Below are positions 57,552 through 64,000 of a stretch of DNA of 64,000 bases, piece by piece (within the stretch, counting starts at the first letter, position 1; every line of letters starts with the position of its first letter). Both the position numbers and the translations under genes were made by a program. This DNA is from Balamuthia mandrillaris (lineage: Eukaryota; Discosea; Longamoebia; Balamuthiidae). The notes beneath the pieces were generated by a model. That model did no database searches. It was not told where the DNA came from and saw only the letters and a program-made list of their open reading frames with translations. The DNA is taken from NCBI GenBank assembly GCA_031835245.1, contig JAVKOQ010000219.1, forward strand, positions 23,248 through 87,247. The letters run 5' to 3'.

Positions 57552-58657
57552 TTAATGCTCGTCTGCTTCCTCTACCTGAGTTTCAACTTCTTCAGAAACG
57601 ACTTCTTCCTCATTTTCCTCTGCAGGACTTCCTTCTTCCTGTTTTGCAATCTGTTTGGTGCTTGGTTCTCTTTCCCCTTCCCTTTCTTCTTCCTCTTCTT
57701 CATCTTGTGGTTGCCGTTGGAGGTCACCGGTAGCAGCATCTGCATGCCGTTGCATTGCTGCCTGAGCGTTCTGTTGTTGTCGTCGTTGATCCTGTCGATA
57801 GAGAGCCAGGGGAGAAGGTTGAGAGGGTTGTTGTACAGCTTCAGGATCTTCGCCAATCAGCCAGTCCACCACCGAGTCGAAGAGACTTCGCTTGACGGGA
57901 AGTTGTTGTGGACGGACGGGCAGAACAGGAGTGGGCATTGGTGGACGATTGCGGGGAACGGGCATCATCACGGTAGGAATAGGGGTGTCTACGTAGGGCC
58001 TGTCATTATGGCTGTCCCCTTTTCCGGGTCGCTGTCTAAGACCAGACTGTGGCACATTCGGGGTTTGAGGAGTTGAGGCCGGGGTTTGAGGAGGCAACAT
58101 TTCACCTGCAGGAAGTCGTGGTGGAGCGGCAAATGGAGCAGGGCTGGGGTAAGGGGTGGGAGGTGGGGCTCCTCTTCCGCCTCCTCTTCCACGACCGCGT
58201 GTTACTGGGGTAGGTCTTGCTGTACCACCTCTTGGAGCTGACGGTGTTGGCTTTTTTGGGGTAATGCGTGGCTCATAGCGGTCCAGTAGGTTCTTTGTTT
58301 CCATAAACTTGGTTATCTTCTTCAGGTTTTCTATCTGTTGATACATTCGGGAAAGTGATTTGTTAGAGAGTGACAGAAGCAAAGAGATGGTTAATGGTAC
58401 CTCTTGCTTCTGGCGCTCAACCAATTCTTGCAAGTCGCTCTCTGGAAGCAAGAGAGCATGCAAGGTCAAACAAACAGAGGAAGTAAAGAAATGAAAAGAC
58501 AAGGCAAGATACCTGTATTCACTATTCGGCGGTTATAGAAAAATGAGATCAAACGTTTGAGTTGATAGCTCCTACAAAAGTGTTACAGGGTAAACGTTTG
58601 CTTGTTAGGGAAGAGCGGAGAGGCGGGAGAGACAAAGCGAGAGTGAGAAAGAGAGAG

Positions 58658-58701
<44 letters not shown>

Positions 58702-58786
58702 GAGAGAAAAGGAGAGGGTAGGAGGAGAGGAAGCAGAGGAAGAGGGAGAGGAAGGGAAAGTGAGAGCAAGAGAGGGAGTGGGCGAG

Positions 58787-58828
<42 letters not shown>

Positions 58829-59179
58829 CAGAGAAGGGAGAGAGGAAGGGCGTACGTGAAAGGAAATAAAAACATGGGAAGCGCGTGAAGAAGATAGTTC
58901 TGCCAATCAGAGGGCTTCTGGTGAAAGTAATACCACACAACAAGACAAAGTTCTAGCATGCACACCAACAGAAAAAGTCTGGTCACCACTTTTCTGTGGC
59001 TGGCCACTAAGGCTTTTTTCTTTTGCTCAAGATCCTGTATGCCTTGGTCAAGTTCTTCTAAAACTTTGGCAAAGTTGTGTTCCTGACGTTGTTTTCATCA
59101 GCAATAACGGCTAGTTCTTTAGATCAATCACCTCTTAACGCACCTCTTGTCGCCATAGTTTGCGAAAGATAGCTCCCAT
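57552..59179 (-). CDS. Lunapark-like ER membrane-shaping protein lacking the zinc finger
   Basis: Lunapark stabilises three-way junctions of the tubular ER. Exon 1 (59179-59144) encodes MGAIFRKLWRQE, matching the usual short N-terminal, potentially myristoylated leader. Exon 2 gives a coiled coil (NFAKVLEELDQGIQDLEQKK) and two hydrophobic segments (LFLLVCMLELCLVVWYYFHQ; NYLLHALPMFLFPF). Then come SYQLKRLISFFYNRRIVNT, ESDLQELVERQKQE, NLKKITKFMETKNLLDRYEP and a Pro/Arg/Gly-rich linker. RSLFDSVVDWLIGEDPE matches the segment that in Lunapark directly precedes the Cys4 zinc finger, but here Gln- and Glu-rich sequence follows to the stop at 57552, with no cysteine pair. The topology matches; the family call rests on order and local motifs. 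Confidence 0.78.
58629..58845. repeat. (GA)n-rich tract in Lunapark-like intron
   Basis: Mixed GA, GGA and GAAA runs fill most of the intron after the second hydrophobic segment; the sense strand is pyrimidine-rich. Confidence 0.95.
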
Positions 59180-59405
59180 CTTCCACCCGCAGACCCACTC
59201 ACTGTGTGGCAAGGAAGAAGTGCGAAGTTTAACTCGTTCGTAGCCCTCCCGGTAATCTTTTCGATTGGTTTTCTCTTTTTCTTTCGTTTTTTGTTCAACA
59301 AACAAAAAAAAAAAAGGCTGAAATTAAAAAAAAAAAGGGCCAAACAGGATAAACTCACACACCCACAAAAGAGAGGGCTAACGACAGCGTGCAAGATTCC
59401 TTATT

Positions 59406-60152
59406 ATGCCAAGTGGCCATCCCATTTTGAATGTGGCTGATGCCAACGGAGATCCTCTGGACCGTCAGTTTCTCACAAGAGAGACTCCTCCAGCCAGCGA
59501 GGCTGCCCTTCGATTTGCAATGTCGGTACATCAATGGTGGAAAAACAAAACAGCGGATACACCACTTCATTCTCTGTGCAGGTTATGATCGAATGGGCTT
59601 TCAAATTCTTTTGAGCTGTTCCACCACTCTTCTTTTCAATGTAAAAAGAAGAAGAAGAAGAAGAAAAAGAAGAACAAGAACAAGAAGAAGAACAACAAGG
59701 AGAGTGATGGAACAGCTCAAAAAGGACTCATTTGTGCAGTGCAACATTGGTAAGAGTTTAAGCTCTCTCGGCAGCCATCACGAAGAACACGCGGTTCACA
59801 TTCTGTAGCCTTTGCCTGATCCCTTCTATTAGGGTTGATGAGGTGTTGGTTGGCCCTTTTAAAAGGGCATGAAAGGTATGAATGAGCAAAGGGAAAAGTC
59901 TGACTGACAAGCAAGCAGGAAGAAGAAGAGGGGGCATACCTTTTGCAAACAACAAGGGTGAGTCGCAGGGGTCCTGATTTGTTGTTGGTGGTGGCCGGTT
60001 GACAGAGGAAGGGATGCCCTTTGCGGTCGGGGTGGAATAACGGCACTCAAAGTTCAGGGGAAAGTTCCATCTTTAACCGATCGGTCAAAGGTGACCGCAT
60101 CGCAGCCTGGCTGGGAGCCTCTGTAGCGACGGAGTACTTCCCAAGAGTGTGA
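59406..60152 (+). CDS. Small conserved-looking protein of unknown function
   Basis: Three exons joined by frame: 59406 to about 59581 (MPSGHPILNVADANGDPLDR, FAMSVHQWWKNKTADTPLHS), about 59707-59748 (VMEQLKKDSFVQCNIG) and about 60060-60152 (ESSIFNRSVKGDRIAAWLGA, SVATEYFPRV), about 105 residues in total. No domain is recognised. It is small and basic, without a clear membrane segment or signal. It starts 226 bases from the divergent Lunapark-like gene, suggesting a shared promoter. The first intron has a GAA run on the sense strand, unlike the usual pyrimidine bias, and the acceptor choice there (before tgatgg) is the only one that avoids an in-frame stop. Confidence 0.55.
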
Positions 60153-60167
60153 AAGAGTTCTTGCATT

Positions 60168-60437
60168 TCACCTTTCTCTCCTCAAGATAGGCATTGTCTC
60201 AGGCAGCAAAGGCATACGTCCAAAGGAGGAGCGGCGCTCGGGAATCACTGTTGTTTGTCGTGAAAGGGCGTTCAAGTGCACGCCGTTCATGATGAGCTCT
60301 CCCGAATAGGTCATTGATGATTTAGCAGGTGTTGCGTCCAGGTCACCGTCTTCCCTCGAAGAGCAGGAGGAATGAATGCCCTGTCTGCTCTCTGCCAACT
60401 GGAACAAGCAACAATCTTCACAGACCCCTGGGACCAT
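60168..60437 (-). CDS. Candidate small protein, unknown
   Basis: An ATG at 60437 opens 89 codons: MVPGVCEDCCLFQLAESRQG, then MTYSGELIMNGVHLNALSRQ and a basic end (PERRSSFGRMPLLPETMPIL). The composition is not repeat-driven. No family was recognised and no splice evidence is available; it is convergent with the 59406 gene. It may be spurious. Confidence 0.35.
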   Translation of the reverse strand: MVPGVCEDCCLFQLAESRQGIHSSCSSREDGDLDATPAKSSMTYSGELIMNGVHLNALSRQTTVIPERRSSFGRMPLLPETMPILRRER

Positions 60438-60602
60438 CGTTGGTGAAGAAATCAAAAACGAGTCCTACATGACTCCTCAATAGTTGTGTGTCTTCTTACT
60501 ATTCCTGAGGGGCTGTGTCTGTGAAAAAAGTTGCCACAAAGACGCTTTCTTTTGGTCCCTCCGAGTAAGCACACGCACATCCACACACCTTACTACGCTG
60601 AT

Positions 60603-62242
60603 GCAGTGCTTTTACAAAAGCCTTAGATTGCAGGGAGGCACCATGGGACAAATCTCCCCTCCTCTGGTTTGCTTCCGTGCTGGAAACCCTCTATCCTCTT
60701 GTGGTTTTCTTTCTCTTTGCAGAACACTGCCCCGTTCCCAGACCCGCTTTTATTGCACCAGCGAAAGCACGTTGCGTCAGCAAGTGGCCTCATATACAAA
60801 GGTACAACCACCAACTTGCTCTTTCTTTATATTTACCAAGAATGCTTTTCTAAATGGGCATGCTTTCACCCTTTTCTACAGAGAGCGATGATGTTCAAAG
60901 TGGCCATAGGAACAGTTATGGGCATAGGTGGGCTCATTGGGTCTGACCTCTTGTACGCCAAATATGCTGAGACTCAGCGTTGGCGGAATATCCAACGTAC
61001 CCTCCAAAATGGTTCCTTCCCGGCCCCAAATGAAATGGAGCTTTTACCAAGAGAAGCAGAGAAAGAAATGCTCAAATGCATTCTCCAACCCGAAAAGAAT
61101 CAATCCTTCTACTACTTGGTGACAGGAGAACATGGAACTGGAAAAACAACCTTAATTCTTCTTGCTTGTAGCGAGGTTAAACAAGGCGTGATCTATGTGG
61201 ATGTTCCTGAGACAGTGAGTGACCTTGGTAGAGAATTGGGCAAGGCCATAGGGTATCACTTTGATGAAAACATCACTCTGTCAAGGGCTTTAAAATGGCG
61301 TTTGCTTGGTATTTCAATAGAAGATAAAACAAAACACAGTTTAATGGCTACTTAATGTCATTTCTAATCTTTTAAAACACACAGCAAAACAAAATATTCC
61401 TCCTGATGAGGCCCTTTCACGTGCCAAAGTTACACTTCTGGAAGCAGCTGAGGATTATTGCAAAAAGAATCAAAAACCACCTGTGCTGATAATTGATAAT
61501 GTCAACCACCTTGCTCAGCAATCACCTGAAGTGCTAGCAATGCTTCAAGATTTGGCTAAAACTTGTGCAGATAAAGCTAAACTGTGTATTGTTTTTGTGA
61601 GCAGTGAAGGATATGCTCCTAGATTTCTTCAAAGTATGTTCTTTCTTCCCTTTTCTTACTTTTATTGAAAGCGGACTAATGGCTTTGAACACAAAGGTCG
61701 TAGTGCTTGGTCTCGTGCTACAAGACCACCAATAGAAATAGGTGATGTAACTGATGAAGAAGCAAAGAGCTATTTGGTAAAGCAAAAGAACATTGCTCCT
61801 GAAATAGCTACTCAACTGGTCAATGAAATAGCTGGTGGTCGTCTTTTACTTCTCAATCATTGTGCAGATTCCCTTAAAAAAGGAGCTTCCAATGAAGGTT
61901 TGGCCCAGTAAATCCCCTTTCAGTAGAACCTCTGGATTAACTTTGTGAATAGATGTGAAAAGAAATGCCCTTTATGCTGTAGAATCTGACTACAAAGCAG
62001 CTGGTTTACTTGATGATACAAAGCAAAAGGAACCTGGTTGGAAGCTTATCCATGCATTGTTGAGCTCTGAAACTGGCAGCATTACTATGCGACAATTTAG
62101 TAAACTCATTCCAGACCTTCTTACACAAGAGGCATTATTGAAAGGTCAGGTATTTGCATATCATCCCTCAACCAATGTAATTACATTTCAGTCAAGGGCT
62201 GCAAAAAAATTTGCCTTGAATTGGTTACAAAGCAAAGAATAA
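60603..62242 (+). CDS. P-loop ATPase (AAA/NACHT-like), possibly mitochondrial
   Basis: Six exons are inferred: 60603 to about 60800, about 60882-61308, about 61385-61634, about 61697-61897, and about 61952-62242, with a possible extra splice near 60720. The N-terminus is Arg/Ser/Cys-rich and acid-poor (MQCFYKSLRLQGG, then LPRSQTRFYC), suggesting an organelle presequence, followed by a hydrophobic MFKVAIGTVMGIGGLIGSDL segment. Then the ATPase: YYLVTGEHGTGKTTLILLAC (Walker A), GVIYVDVPETVSDLGRELGK, PPVLIIDNVNHLAQQSP (Walker B), LCIVFVSSEGYAPRFL (sensor-like), and a helical C-terminal region (EALLKGQVFAYHPSTNVITF). The pattern recalls the poorly characterised STAND/AAA-like ATPases expanded in some fungi and protists. 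Codon use is clearly more AT-rich than in the rest of the window. Confidence 0.75.
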
Positions 62243-63035
62243 AGGAATTCTCATTTTTGACCTACATAAAGGCAACATTCTAATAATATAAAAAACAAGA
62301 GGTTTAAGTTTTCTAATTTTATAAATAAGAATTTCTAGTTATTAGTTGAATTCAACCTTAGAAATAAAGAGGACAACAAGAGTGAATCTCAGATGTTGCT
62401 TTAAAGTACACTGAGAAAAAAGAGGAAGATGAGAAAGAAAGGATTGTTTGAAAATGTCCCAATAATGTTTGATGAGCATAAAAGCATAAACATCTTTGTT
62501 TACTAGAAAGGCTATCCATATTCAACCAACCAATGGATCCCTGTGCACTTTTATTGGCTGGACCTTTGTGATTAAGGATTTTGTTTGTTTCATACTTATT
62601 TATTAGAAGTTTATAAGCTAAGTCTTCTAGGGAACTAGCATTAACTAGTTAGGGCTGAATTTGTTCAAGAGGGAATAGCTGGTATGTGTTATCAAGATTG
62701 TGATGATTATATTATCATCATCATCATAATCATCATTGTCATATCACTTTTTGATAATTTCTATCACTATTTCTCTTTGTATATATATCTCTTTTTTTCA
62801 TTCTATTTATTATACCACTCTCCCATAATACCTATCCCTATCTCTCCTTGTATATATATCTCTTTCTTTCATTTCTGACATTTTACATCACCAAACACTG
62901 CTACAGAAGTGCTCCAAGTTTCCTCTGAAAACCCCGAGTATCCAAAAATAGGTTAAACACCTGAAAACCGAACTTATCAAGAAAAAAGTAAGCTGATGTC
63001 ACGAAGTGTGATAAGGCCAGTAGGGGAACAACCTA
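62243..63035. other. AT-rich subtelomeric region; possible retroelement 5' leader
   Basis: No gene. Contains an imperfect tandem duplication of about 71 bases (62761-62875, tgtatatatatctcttt cores) and ATC/ATT triplet-rich sequence (62690-62740). If the gag frame at 63036 belongs to an LTR element, its left LTR should be here, but I could not define its ends or a primer-binding site. Confidence 0.45.
62761..62875. repeat. Imperfect two-copy tandem repeat (unit about 71 bases)
   Basis: ctatcactatttctctttg at 62761 and ctatccctatctctccttg at 62832 each lead into tgtatatatatctcttt and a ttcatt segment; the second copy is truncated. Confidence 0.7.
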
Positions 63036-63767
63036 ATGTCACCGCAGTCTGGTACAACTCCTTCTTCTGGTGCGCAGAGCAGTCCACCTTCCAGTGGTGC
63101 TATCCCTCCAGCTTCTGGCACTCCTTCCCTTACTATTACTTCTACAACCCTTCCCACAGACAGACTAGACGCCATCAACCAGGCTCTCTCTGAGCTTTGT
63201 GCAAGCCAAGCAGACTATGACAGGTTCTTGGTCAAGCAAACTAGCAACACTTCTTCTTTGTCTGATCATATCGGCCATATCAATGCAAAGTTGGAAACCT
63301 TTGCAGATGAGCTCTTGAACGACATCAAACAAGCGAATGATAGTCATGAAGTAGTTTTAGCGGCTCTTAACAACACAATCTCTCAACTGCAAAACCTTCT
63401 TAAGGCCAAACTTGTGGATAAAGATGATGGTCTTGGCTCTGGGTCCAGCTCTTTGTCATTGAGTGAAGAGGAGGAAGAAAAGGAGAAGGAGAAGAGAAAA
63501 CCTGTACTCAACCTTATGGCATGCTGTCAAGATTTATGACGATGTATGGCCAAACACAACACTGGTGACAGCTTGGGTGATGCTCGGCTGATGCAGAGTC
63601 TGCTTACTGCAGAAACGCTGCCAACTTTCCATGGCAAGCCAAACAAGGACCCAAACATCTTTTTGACCTCATTCGACTGCTATGCGGCCACTGCTGGCTG
63701 GAGTCATCAGGACTATATCCTTCACTTTGAAGGACAACTTCGCGACAACGCTGATGTTGTTCGCTGC
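63036..63767 (+). mobile_element. Truncated LTR-retrotransposon gag, cut by the telomere
   Basis: ATG 63036 opens a Ser/Pro/Thr-rich N-terminus, then helices with coiled-coil character (LETFADELLNDIKQANDSHE) and a Glu/Lys stretch. After an in-frame TGA at 63537 the same frame continues with LPTFHGKPNKDPNIFLTSFD and YAATAGWSHQDYILHFEGQL, the F-x-G...FL-x-x-F...GW...L-x-G-x-A-like pattern of the capsid domain of Ty3-type gag proteins. Coding then runs straight into TAGGG repeats at 63768, so the rest of gag and all of pol are missing. The stop codon and the truncation mark it as a dead copy. The family is inferred from the capsid motif. Confidence 0.7.
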
Positions 63768-63997
63768 TAGGGTTAGGGTTAGGGTTAGGGTTAGGGTTAG
63801 GGTTAGGGTTAGGGTTAGGGTTAGGGTTAGGGTTAGGGTTAGGGTTAGGGTTAGGGTTAGGGTTAGGGTTAGGGTTAGGGTTAGGGTTAGGGTTAGGGTT
63901 AGGGTTAGGGTTAGGGTTAGGGTTAGGGTTAGGGTTAGGGGTTAGGGGTTAGGGTTAGGGTTAGGGTTAGGGTAGGGTTAGGGTTAGGGTTAGGGTT
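63768..63997 (+). repeat. Telomere, (TTAGGG)n
   Basis: Nearly forty TTAGGG units with the G-rich strand running 5' to 3' toward the window end, so this is a right chromosome end. Variants: two TTAGGGG units near 63935-63950 and one shortened TAGGG unit near 63972. The last bases (ttctt) do not fit the repeat and may be assembly noise. Confidence 0.97.
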
Positions 63998-64000
63998 CTT

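Noticed and set aside
63682-63945. Val/Arg repeat protein over the chromosome end
   Set aside because: Translation of TTAGGG repeats.

Overview
This is a nuclear chromosome end from a unicellular eukaryote. The genes carry many short GT-AG introns, use the standard code and sit close together on both strands. The right edge is a TTAGGG-type telomere array. The gene set (class 3 lipase, villin-headpiece and CLU-domain proteins, ankyrin-glutaminase, methylcrotonoyl-CoA carboxylase, ACL5-type aminopropyltransferase) and the domain shuffling fit a free-living amoeboid protist, perhaps Amoebozoa. That placement is inference and I did not identify a species. No CRISPR, operon or bacterial feature is present.

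Layout. 0-5.2 kb: start of a WD40 gene (-), class 3 lipase (+), multi-pass membrane protein (-), UBE2D-like E2 (+). 5.4-14.7 kb: methionyl-tRNA synthetase (-), TMEM50/Vps68-like protein (-), two near-identical tRNA-Asp(GUC) genes flanking a gene-poor stretch, and hydroxyacid-oxoacid transhydrogenase (-). 15.1-24 kb: ABC-F ATPase (-), UCH-UBA deubiquitinase (-), methylcrotonoyl-CoA carboxylase beta (+), SAM/MIT-like/RanBP2-zinc-finger protein (-). 24-38 kb: ankyrin-glutaminase (-) and a 10-kb CLU-TPR-LRR giant gene (-). 38-50 kb: thermospermine-synthase-like gene (+), an 8-kb LRR-PH-coiled-coil-gelsolin-headpiece gene (+), JmjC/cupin-8 oxygenase (+). 50-60 kb: MFS transporter (-), FAD oxidoreductase (-), NAAA/acid-ceramidase-like amidase (-), Lunapark-like ER protein (-), unknown small gene (+). 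60.6-64 kb: AT-richer subtelomere with a P-loop ATPase (+), a truncated LTR-retrotransposon gag (+) and the telomere.

Many genes are housekeeping (translation, ubiquitin, amino-acid and polyamine metabolism, ER and cytoskeleton) and I see no pathway cluster. Several lie head to head with a few hundred bases between starts, suggesting shared promoters. The main novelty lies in domain architectures, in long pyrimidine microsatellites that lie on the sense strand of their host introns, and in a telomere joined directly to a broken gag gene.

Exon borders were derived by eye from reading-frame continuity and GT-AG signals. Gene limits are coding limits. Family calls rest on motif recognition from memory; no database search was run.
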